Assembly (NCBI GenBank): GCA_964397445.1
Contig: CAYNHZ010000002.1
Span: 434,001-498,000, forward strand
Reading direction: 5' to 3'
Origin: CAYNHZ01 sp964397445
Lineage (GTDB): Bacteria; Bacteroidota; Bacteroidia; Bacteroidales; UBA932
DNA: 64,000 nucleotides
The notes beneath the pieces were generated by a model. That model was not told the origin of the DNA and did not search any database. It saw nothing but the letters and a program-made list of their open reading frames with translations. The position numbers and the translations under genes were made by a program. Positions 8,976 through 16,061 of this stretch are shown one piece after another; within the stretch, counting starts at the first letter, position 1; each line of letters opens with the position of its first letter.

Positions 8976-9719
8976 TCAAACCATTTCAAGATTAATTTTC
9001 ACTACATTATCAATTTTTCTCAAATCATCAAAAATGGGATCAAGACTGTAACTTGGATCGACTTGAATCTTGTAGGCTATCTGAGAAGTGTGCAAAGAGT
9101 AATCTTTTTCAAGTGAAACATTATAAATAAACACATTCCTCTCTTTTAAAACACGAAGAACCTCATTAAAATTTGGACAATCGGTGTTAAAACGGATAAT
9201 CAGATACTTAACATCACCTGTAAGGATCTTCTTTTTCTCTATTTGGTCAATAGTGACTAATATAAATAAAGAGATAAAAGTTAATACGAATGAAGGAATA
9301 TACATTCCTGAGCCAACACACATTCCGATGATGGCAACTACCCAAATAGCTGCAGCTGTGGTCAATCCGTGGACATTCCCCTTACTTTGAATAATTGCAC
9401 CTGCCCCTAAGAACCCTATCCCTGTTAGGATCTGTGCAGCAATTCTCCCAGGATCACCATTTAAAAAATGAGGATAACTCTGTGGTATCCATATAGATAG
9501 AAGCATAGCCGCAGTTGACCCCATACAAATAAGTGAAAATGTTCTGATCCCCGCGCTTCTTCTACGAGTTTGTCGTTCTACCCCAATAACAGCACCAAGC
9601 ATAAAACTGATAACCAACTTGATAGTAGCAGACATAGTAGTCACTTCCATACTAAGAAATGACTGTTTCAGATACTCATATAAGGTTATCTCTAAATCAA
9701 ACATATACACATCAAACAT
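8976..9719 (-). CDS. MgtC/SapB family membrane protein
   Basis: 247 residues. Four or five hydrophobic segments lie between residues 25 and 155 and include GAVIGVERQTRRRSAGIRTF, RIAAQILTGIGFLGAGAII and GLTTAAAIWVVAIIGM, the MgtC signature. The remaining 80 residues form an ACT-like cytoplasmic domain. MgtC proteins support growth in low magnesium or inside hosts and act on envelope energetics. The start is unsure: ATG 9719 and ATG 9704 lie in two copies of a 15-bp tandem repeat (9696-9725), and a likely promoter just upstream would put the transcript start almost on the first ATG. Confidence 0.9.
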   Translation of the reverse strand: MFDVYMFDLEITLYEYLKQSFLSMEVTTMSATIKLVISFMLGAVIGVERQTRRRSAGIRTFSLICMGSTAAMLLSIWIPQSYPHFLNGDPGRIAAQILTGIGFLGAGAIIQSKGNVHGLTTAAAIWVVAIIGMCVGSGMYIPSFVLTFISLFILVTIDQIEKKKILTGDVKYLIIRFNTDCPNFNEVLRVLKERNVFIYNVSLEKDYSLHTSQIAYKIQVDPSYSLDPIFDDLRKIDNVVKINLEMV

Positions 9720-9725
9720 ATATAC
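9696..9725. repeat. 15-bp tandem duplication over the mgtC-like start codons
   Basis: Two copies (9696-9710, 9711-9725) of a 15-base unit differ at one base (ATCAAACATATACAC versus ATCAAACATATATAC). Each copy contains a CAT, that is an ATG on the minus strand. The protein therefore begins with a repeated pentapeptide, MFDVYMFD. Confidence 0.8.
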
Positions 9726-9727
9726 AA

Positions 9728-9772
9728 AAATACTACTATTTATTTGTCATCAAACAATAAATAGTAGTATTT
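9728..9772 (-). terminator. Strong hairpin terminator after the head-GIN gene
   Basis: Perfect 17-bp stem (9728-9744 with 9756-9772) and an 11-nt loop. On the minus strand it is followed by TTTTTG, as in a Rho-independent terminator. It lies between the stop of the DUF2807 gene (9795) and the start of the mgtC-like gene. The U-tract overlaps a TATTTTTG (9732-9725) that matches the -7 box for the next gene. Confidence 0.75.
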
Positions 9773-9794
9773 GGAAATGAATACTGGCTTAAAT

Positions 9795-10697
9795 TTAATC
9801 AATCATTTTTAAGGAAGTGTGTGAACCAATATCTATTTTATTTATTTTCAGATTGTTATTCCCTTTGTATTTAAGAGCTGATGAACCTGATAGGATAACA
9901 GAGAGATATGTTTGTGGATTTACGATTGCAGCAGAGGCTCCTGAAATATCTGTTTTTACAGTTTTAGATATTAGATCCCTCGCATTGACTGAAGAAGCTC
10001 CTGATATCTCCATATAGAAACTATCAGTCGAACCTATTAGCTCTATATGAGAGGCGCCTGAACAATCAAGATTAACATTGGTAAACACCCCATCTAATTT
10101 AATTTTAGACGCTCCGCTTGCATCTATTTCTAATGAAGAGCTCTTAATTTTGGATGAGGCGTATGATGCTCCTGAAATATCATATTCTATTTCGGAAAAT
10201 TCTCCGTTTAATAAAATTCGAGAGGCACCACTCACATCTATGGACCCTTTTTTAGCATCAATCTGGAGCGATTTTATATTGCTTGAACCAGAAACATCAC
10301 AATCAAACTCATCAACTATAAATTTATCACCACAAGTCAATTTCGAATTTCCGGACATATCCAATTCGCTTAGAGTTTCAATAGTTACTTTTGCTTTTAA
10401 AACATATTTTCCAATATTTCTGGTAATACTTCTGGGGGCTTTATCTGTATCTATCATAAGATAAAGGGTATTGCCCTTTACCTTTGCAATTACATATTTT
10501 TCTAACTCTTCACTCATTGTTAAATCTACAGAGTGAGTATTACCCTTTGAGAGGGTTACATCAAATATCGAAGAAATTTGCATCCCCGTAAAAGAGGAAA
10601 CTTTAACTTTTTTATCTATAGTAGAGGCATAAATTGAGACAGTAAAACTCATCGATGCAAACACTACCATCAAAATACTTAATAAAAACTTTTTCAT
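9795..10697 (-). CDS. Head-GIN (DUF2807) secreted or surface protein
   Basis: 300 residues with a classic signal peptide (residues 1-25, ending in IYAST). The remainder is a right-handed repeat of short beta strands with recurrent DISGAS / DVSGAS / DASGAS turns, at least eight of them. This is the DUF2807 putative auto-transporter adhesin, head GIN domain of Bacteroidota. Its molecular job is not established. It is the last gene of a likely unit with an ECF sigma factor (11215-11730) and a single-pass membrane protein (10737-11228) and is followed by a strong terminator. Confidence 0.9.
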   Translation of the reverse strand: MKKFLLSILMVVFASMSFTVSIYASTIDKKVKVSSFTGMQISSIFDVTLSKGNTHSVDLTMSEELEKYVIAKVKGNTLYLMIDTDKAPRSITRNIGKYVLKAKVTIETLSELDMSGNSKLTCGDKFIVDEFDCDVSGSSNIKSLQIDAKKGSIDVSGASRILLNGEFSEIEYDISGASYASSKIKSSSLEIDASGASKIKLDGVFTNVNLDCSGASHIELIGSTDSFYMEISGASSVNARDLISKTVKTDISGASAAIVNPQTYLSVILSGSSALKYKGNNNLKINKIDIGSHTSLKMID

Positions 10698-10736
10698 TTT
10701 TCTTTATAAATTACTTATTAACAATTAATTACTCAT

Positions 10737-11228
10737 TTATATCATTGAATCTGAGATTTGGGTTTTTAGTCGACGTAAACCATCTAATCTCTGAGAATAA
10801 TATTCTTTTACTATTTTAACTTTTTCTTTTTCATTTAATTCATCCGGCAATTGAGAAAGTATAGGAATCGCCTCAAATGTAATATTATCAATGGTTTGCT
10901 CTATCATTAATGAGCTGGTCTTATCCATTGAGGATGATGCATTTTCAATTTCAATTGTCAGCATTGCTACCTCTTTATAATATTGTTTTAGGATGTTTTT
11001 AAGTTGATATTCAGGTGATTGAAACATTAACATAGTAGTAACCCCTGCAAATAGTACTATTGAGGCTGCAATTGACAAGAACGAATAGAGTTTGATTCTA
11101 CTATTTTTTTGGAATTTTTTCAAAAATCGATCCTCGTCACCAAAAGGGATATTCTCCCCTTCCAATATATCCCGATTAATATTTATAAAATTCTGTAATT
11201 TATCCATAATGATTTTATTTAGTCTCAT
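10737..11228 (-). CDS. Single-pass membrane protein, probable anti-sigma factor
   Basis: 163 residues; one membrane helix at about residues 48-66 (LYSFLSIAASIVLFAGVTTM), with about 45 residues on the cytoplasmic side and a helical, charged outer part. No zinc-binding HxxxCxxC motif is visible. The gene overlaps the end of the ECF sigma gene by 14 bp if it starts at 11228; ATG 11207 would leave a 7-bp gap and is also possible. Position after an ECF sigma gene and the topology suggest an anti-sigma factor, but sequence alone does not prove it. Confidence 0.7.
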   Translation of the reverse strand: MRLNKIIMDKLQNFININRDILEGENIPFGDEDRFLKKFQKNSRIKLYSFLSIAASIVLFAGVTTMLMFQSPEYQLKNILKQYYKEVAMLTIEIENASSSMDKTSSLMIEQTIDNITFEAIPILSQLPDELNEKEKVKIVKEYYSQRLDGLRRLKTQISDSMI

Positions 11229-11730
11229 TTAGCATTTGAATCAGGCGAGCTTTTCCCCTCATATATTGAGATCGTACTGTTGCCTCTTTAACACCCACTA
11301 TTTGAGATATTTCTTCATAATCATACCCTTCGAAAAGAAGAAGAGAGAGGATAATTCTATAACCATCTGGGAGTGACTCTACCCCTTTTTGAATCTTACG
11401 AACCAGCTCTGATCGATCCTCTGTCTCAATAATACCATCAAGTGAATCGTCAAGATCATCACAATTATCTTTTTTGTATTCCTCTTGAAAAAGTTGAGAT
11501 CTTTTCTTTTTTCTCAATACATCAATTGATCCCCGTATCGCTGTTTTAACCAACCAAGACTCTATCTGTTCCTGTTTCAGCTTATCAATAAGGTCTGATT
11601 TTAAGAACTTTATAATGGTATCTTGCATCATCTCTTCCGCGTCCATCTCGTTTCCGAGTACTCTATAAGAGGCGTTATAGATATGCTTTTTGTACTTATT
11701 ATAAAATTGGGTCAGTTCTATGCGTGTCAC
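11215..11730 (-). CDS. ECF-type RNA polymerase sigma factor
   Basis: 171 residues. Sigma region 2 is at about residues 8-75 (YNASYRVLGNEMDAEEMMQDTIIKF) and region 4 at about 110-165 (LPDGYRIILSLLLFEGYDYEEISQIVGVKEATVRSQYMRGKARL, an HTH). Regions 1 and 3 are absent, as expected for ECF factors. Its probable anti-sigma partner overlaps its 3' end, and the head-GIN protein follows, a candidate member of its regulon. The inducing signal is unknown. Confidence 0.92.
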   Translation of the reverse strand: MTRIELTQFYNKYKKHIYNASYRVLGNEMDAEEMMQDTIIKFLKSDLIDKLKQEQIESWLVKTAIRGSIDVLRKKKRSQLFQEEYKKDNCDDLDDSLDGIIETEDRSELVRKIQKGVESLPDGYRIILSLLLFEGYDYEEISQIVGVKEATVRSQYMRGKARLIQMLNETK

Positions 11731-11798
11731 TTTTATTTTCTTCTTTTCGATATTAAAACGAAAGATAAAAAGATTTGTTGCACGAATTGAAAAAAATA

Positions 11799-12539
11799 TT
11801 ATCTCCTCTGGCGGATCATTTCAAATAATATAACAGAAGTTGCCACAGAAACATTGAGAGAACCGATCTCTCCCGACATTGGAATTTTAGTTTGCAAATC
11901 GCATAAAGACAAGATTGAATCAGAGATACCCTTACCTTCAGAGCCCATTACAATAGCTGTTGGTTTTTTAAAATCAACATCGTAAATGAGTACATCGCTC
12001 TTTTCAGTAGCTGCAATTATCTGAAATCCAAGTTCTTTTAAAAGAAAAATAGGAATTCTCAGATTTTGGACACGACAGGCATTGATTCTTAAAAGTGCAC
12101 CTGCTGAAGTTTTTATAGCTTCTGCATTGATGGCAGCCCCCCCTTTTGCAGGCAAAATAATACCATTTACCCCTGCACACTCAGCACTCCTTGCTATAGC
12201 CCCAAAATTTCTAACATCGCTAACACCATCAAGAAGCACAAATACAGGGTTTTCCATATCCTTTAGGGCTTTCTCTACCATCTCCTCCAATGGAACAAAA
12301 TCGATTTGTGAGAGGAAAGCTATCACACCTTGATGTTTGCCTCTGCTTATCTGATTCATCCTCTCAATTGGAACAAATTGGACATTTATCTCTTTTTCGT
12401 GGAGAATATCAAGCAATTCTCTAAACTGAGGCCCTTCAAGACCTTGTTTAAACATAACCTTCTCAATTTTCTTCCCAGCTATAATCGCTTCAGCAACAGG
12501 GCGCATTCCATACAGATAGTTCAATTTTGGTTCTTCCAT
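11799..12539 (-). CDS. rlmB: 23S rRNA (guanosine-2'-O)-methyltransferase, SpoU/TrmH family
   Basis: 246 residues. The N-terminal substrate-binding domain (about 1-75) starts with YLYGMRPVAEAI. The SPOUT knot domain shows LLDGVSDVRNFGAIARSAECAG (motif 1 with the catalytic Asn-Arg), AIVMGSEGKGIS (motif 2) and IPMSGEIGSLNVSVATSVILFE (motif 3). It methylates the 2'-OH of a guanosine in 23S rRNA, G2251 in E. coli. A related SpoU member with another target cannot be excluded. Confidence 0.9.
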   Translation of the reverse strand: MEEPKLNYLYGMRPVAEAIIAGKKIEKVMFKQGLEGPQFRELLDILHEKEINVQFVPIERMNQISRGKHQGVIAFLSQIDFVPLEEMVEKALKDMENPVFVLLDGVSDVRNFGAIARSAECAGVNGIILPAKGGAAINAEAIKTSAGALLRINACRVQNLRIPIFLLKELGFQIIAATEKSDVLIYDVDFKKPTAIVMGSEGKGISDSILSLCDLQTKIPMSGEIGSLNVSVATSVILFEMIRQRR

Positions 12540-12590
12540 AATTTTTATTATTAGCGTGTAGTAATCAATATTAATGCTTAAATATACTAA

Positions 12591-14531
12591 CTATTCCCCT
12601 CCTAACTCCATCCACTCCTCAAGCTTTTTGTCCAAATCTCTTTTATATTGAAGGTATTCTCTTGTAAGTAACTCAATATCTGCACCTTTATCAGGAGAAG
12701 AAAGTTTATTTTCTATTTTTTTCATCTCCCCTTCGATAAAAGAGATCCTTTTTTCACAATTTTCAAACTGCTTCTGCCTCCGTTTTATCTCTTTTTGCTC
12801 TTCGTATGAGAGTTTAGCTTCGGTTCTATGGGTGAGAGATGGTGTCGGATCACTAACTTTTATCTCCCCCCCTTCTTGATTGTTCCTCTTTTCCAACTCC
12901 TGAAGATTTTCAATTTTTCTTCTATCAATAAATTCATCAATACCTCCAAGATGCTCTTTTATACGCCCATCTTTAAATTCATAAACCTTATTAACTAACC
13001 CCTCCAGAAAATCCCTATCGTGAGAAACTATCACAAGTGTACCATCAAATTTTATAAGTGACTGTTTCAATATATCTTTAGAGCGAATATCCATATGGTT
13101 TGTAGGCTCATCCAATGCCAAAAGATTGTAGGGACGCAACATAAGTTTTGCCATAGCAAGACGAGAACGCTCCCCACCACTCAATACAGAAACTTTTTTA
13201 TCTATATCATTACCCTTAAATAGAAATGCTGCCAAAATATCTCTTAGCCTAAATCTAATATCACCAACAGCAATTTTATCCAGAGTATCAAAAACAGAAT
13301 CTTGCTTATTAAGTATATCTTCCTGATTTTGCGCATAATAGCCAATAGAAACATTATACCCAACCTCAGCTATACCATCTATAGGCTTCAACTCATTAGT
13401 TATTATCTTCATCAATGTACTCTTCCCCTCTCCATTACGACCTACAAACGCAACCTTTTCACCCCTTTCAATAGTAATATTTCCATCCTTAATCACCTCT
13501 TTCACACCATCTTTAGTCCTATATCCCCCAACAAGATCCTTAGCCTTAAAAACCACCTGACCAGAACGGGGTGATGGGGGAAATTTTACATTTAAGGCAG
13601 ATTTGTCCTCCTCTTCGATCTCTATCCTATCAATCTTCTCCAATTGCTTAATTCTTGATTGAACTTGATTTGCTTTTGTAGCCTTATATCTGAATCGCTC
13701 AATAAACTCTTCACTCTTCTCAATCATCCTTTGTTGATTTTCGTATGCCGCAAGTTGCTGCTCCATCCTCTCTCGCCTTAACTCAATAAAACGGCTATAT
13801 GGAACCTTATAATCGTGTATCTTGCCAAGCATTATCTCAACAGTCCTACTTGTCACAACATCGAGAAAACGCCTATCGTGAGAGATCAGCAACAACGAAC
13901 CGGAATAGCTTCCAAGATAATCTTCCAACCACTGAATTGACTCAATATCAAGATGGTTCGTAGGTTCGTCCAAAAGCAACACATCGGGTTTGTGGAGAAG
14001 CACCTTAGCAAGCTCTACCCTCATATTCCACCCCTGAGAAAAGGTACTCCGCCCCCTTGAAAGGTCCTCCCTTTTAAAACCGAGCCCAATCAGTGTTTTT
14101 TCAGCCTGCAAGCGAGGAGATTCTGATCCAATCATCATCAATCTGTCGTTAATATCATTGTACTCAACAATCAGTTTATGGTAAGATACAGATTCATAAT
14201 CGGTTCGAGTAACTAACTCTTTATTAATGCCATCTAACCTATCATTTAAAAGAAAATAATCGGCAAAAGCAGTCATTGTCTCATCTATAATGCTCTTATC
14301 TTTAGAGTATTCCATTATTTGAGGAAGGTAACCTATTGATATATCATTAGGTTTCATTATAGTTCCTGATGTTGGGGCATCAATCCCCATAATCAATTTA
14401 AGAATAGTCGATTTTCCTGCCCCATTTTTCCCGACAAGGGCAATATGTTCCCCGTCACTAATATGAAAATTAATATCATCAAGCAAGGTAAATCCCCCAT
14501 AAGAGACTGTTAATCCATTTATTGATATCAT
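12591..14531 (-). CDS. ABC-F family ATP-binding protein
   Basis: 646 residues with two ABC ATPase domains and no membrane segments. Domain 1 has Walker A GKNGAGKST (about 36-44) and the signature FSQGW; domain 2 has GRNGEGKST and LSGGE. Both Walker B motifs read LDEPTNHLDI/MDI. A charged linker with long helices lies between them (about 245-300), and a C-terminal coiled coil follows from about 555. ABC-F proteins act on ribosomes, for example to rescue stalling or protect from antibiotics. The length and coiled-coil tail fit the Uup/YheS-like branch. The first signature has Gln in place of the first Gly. It overlaps tatC by 4 bp (ATGA). Confidence 0.9.
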   Translation of the reverse strand: MISINGLTVSYGGFTLLDDINFHISDGEHIALVGKNGAGKSTILKLIMGIDAPTSGTIMKPNDISIGYLPQIMEYSKDKSIIDETMTAFADYFLLNDRLDGINKELVTRTDYESVSYHKLIVEYNDINDRLMMIGSESPRLQAEKTLIGLGFKREDLSRGRSTFSQGWNMRVELAKVLLHKPDVLLLDEPTNHLDIESIQWLEDYLGSYSGSLLLISHDRRFLDVVTSRTVEIMLGKIHDYKVPYSRFIELRRERMEQQLAAYENQQRMIEKSEEFIERFRYKATKANQVQSRIKQLEKIDRIEIEEEDKSALNVKFPPSPRSGQVVFKAKDLVGGYRTKDGVKEVIKDGNITIERGEKVAFVGRNGEGKSTLMKIITNELKPIDGIAEVGYNVSIGYYAQNQEDILNKQDSVFDTLDKIAVGDIRFRLRDILAAFLFKGNDIDKKVSVLSGGERSRLAMAKLMLRPYNLLALDEPTNHMDIRSKDILKQSLIKFDGTLVIVSHDRDFLEGLVNKVYEFKDGRIKEHLGGIDEFIDRRKIENLQELEKRNNQEGGEIKVSDPTPSLTHRTEAKLSYEEQKEIKRRQKQFENCEKRISFIEGEMKKIENKLSSPDKGADIELLTREYLQYKRDLDKKLEEWMELGGE

Positions 14532-15319
14532 ACAGTCTCCCTATTTATTTTGTTATCCGCACAGGTCATAATAGATATTTCATATAACAAGTATAATGGC
14601 AATGCCACGATCAAAAGGGTAAAAGCATCACCTGATGGAGTTATTATTGCTGAAAGGATCAACAAAACAACCACTGCGTGCTTTCTATATTTTTTCAAAA
14701 ATTGTTTACTGATAATGCCCATTTTTGATAATAATGCAGCTAAAGCAGGCATCTCAAAAACAATTCCCATTATCAAGATTAGTCTGATAAACATTGATAT
14801 ATAGGACAATAATGATATCTGATTGGCTACCATTTCACTAACTTGATATGTACCGAGAAATCGTACCGTAAGTGGAAAAACCAAAGCATAACCAACAAAT
14901 ACCCCAAAATAGAACAAAATTGAGGCAAACCCGAATGCTATACTAACAGATCTCCTCTCGTATGAATATAGTGCAGGTCGAACAAAGCCCCATAGAAGAT
15001 AGATAATAAATGGAAATGAGATGACGAGACTAAGATAAAATGATATTTTGATATGGGTAAAGAACTGAGCAGCTAAATCAATATTAATGAGGGTCATAGA
15101 AAAAGTATCTAACTTTTCCATTCCAAATAGAGACAAGAGTTCATTAAGGCCTCTATATAAGAAAAAGTCCCCATTTAGTGGGGCTAATATTATTTTATCA
15201 AAAATAAAAGTTTTGGAGAAAAACACCCCTACCATTAAAATAAGGATAACAATAAATGAGCGGAAGATTATTTTCCTCAGCTCATCTAAATGTTCCCAAA
15301 ATGTCATTTCTTCTGCCAC
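14528..15319 (-). CDS. tatC: Sec-independent protein translocase subunit TatC
   Basis: 263 residues with six predicted membrane helices. The start MTFWEHLDELRK is the conserved TatC N-terminal signature, and FRPALYS-like GFVRPALYSYERR lies at the first cytoplasmic loop. TatC recognises twin-arginine signal peptides of folded cargo. It is 5 bp downstream of tatA; no tatB is present, as is usual for Bacteroidota. ABC-F follows with a 4-bp overlap. Confidence 0.95.
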   Translation of the reverse strand: MAEEMTFWEHLDELRKIIFRSFIVILILMVGVFFSKTFIFDKIILAPLNGDFFLYRGLNELLSLFGMEKLDTFSMTLINIDLAAQFFTHIKISFYLSLVISFPFIIYLLWGFVRPALYSYERRSVSIAFGFASILFYFGVFVGYALVFPLTVRFLGTYQVSEMVANQISLLSYISMFIRLILIMGIVFEMPALAALLSKMGIISKQFLKKYRKHAVVVLLILSAIITPSGDAFTLLIVALPLYLLYEISIMTCADNKINRETV

Positions 15320-15324
15320 CTCAA

Positions 15325-15534
15325 TTAATCTTTCTTCGTCTTTGTTTTATCTTCTTCGTCTGTATTTATCTCATCTTCAACGCCTTTTACCCCATCTTTA
15401 AAACTCTTAACACCCTTTCCCAACCCCTTCATCAACTCAGGTATCTTTTTCCCACCAAAGAAAAGAAGAACGACCAATGCGATTAGAACTATCTCTGTAA
15501 TTCCAATACTGCCTAAAAATAAAAATGTTCTCAT
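15325..15534 (-). CDS. tatA: Sec-independent protein translocase subunit TatA/E
   Basis: 69 residues: one N-terminal membrane helix (about 8-26), the FFGGKKIPELMKGLGKGVKSF amphipathic segment with its conserved FGxxKxPEL core, then an acidic and lysine-rich tail. TatA forms the translocation pore with TatC, encoded right after it. The single TatA-type protein probably serves both A and B roles. Confidence 0.95.
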   Translation of the reverse strand: MRTFLFLGSIGITEIVLIALVVLLFFGGKKIPELMKGLGKGVKSFKDGVKGVEDEINTDEEDKTKTKKD

Positions 15535-15559
15535 ATTTGTTTATATTTATATATTCAAT

Positions 15560-15985
15560 TTACCTTATACCACCTTCACAACTCACACTCTTTAAAGCAT
15601 CTAAAAAAAATTGAGGAACCCTGATCGGCCTCCTTGTGGTTCTGTTGATAAACCCAAGTACAACCTCGCCGTCACATATTTTTTGTCCGTTTTGATTTGT
15701 AATAATCGTTTTGACCTCAATACGTGCCATAGGCTCTTTTTCTACCCAAGTAACTATCTTAAGAATATCACCCATCTTTGCAGGGATCCGATAGTTCAAT
15801 TGAGCCGAAACGACAGGCATTAAAACACCCAATTCCTCTATTTTCATAATATGTAAACCTGCATCTGTCAAAAACTTATGTCTTCCACACTCAAAGTAAC
15901 GAATATAATTTGAGTGGTGGACAATACCCATCTGGTCTGTCTCGTAATACCTCACTTCAAGCTCTATTTCAGACACACAATACAT
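15560..15985 (-). CDS. Acyl-CoA thioesterase, hotdog fold (YbgC-like)
   Basis: 141 residues. RYYETDQMGIVHHSNYIRYFE contains the 4HBT motif with the catalytic Asp (D17) and the HHSNY block. Such enzymes hydrolyse acyl-CoA or hydroxybenzoyl-CoA thioesters. There is no signal peptide. It lies between valS and tatA on the same strand; in many bacteria a YbgC homologue is grouped with envelope genes. The substrate is not evident. Confidence 0.88.
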   Translation of the reverse strand: MYCVSEIELEVRYYETDQMGIVHHSNYIRYFECGRHKFLTDAGLHIMKIEELGVLMPVVSAQLNYRIPAKMGDILKIVTWVEKEPMARIEVKTIITNQNGQKICDGEVVLGFINRTTRRPIRVPQFFLDALKSVSCEGGIR

Positions 15986-16028
15986 AAATCAAAGATAAGT
16001 AAAAAGTTTGTTATTAAAATAAAATAGT

Positions 16029-16061
16029 AAAAAGGGGATATAAGTGTCTTAAATCCCTTTT
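16029..16061 (-). terminator. Probable terminator of valS
   Basis: An imperfect hairpin with arms AAAAGGGGAT and ATCCCTTTT (one bulge) straddles the valS stop codon. On the minus strand the stem ends in CCCCTTTTTA, giving a U-rich 3' tail. Confidence 0.45.
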
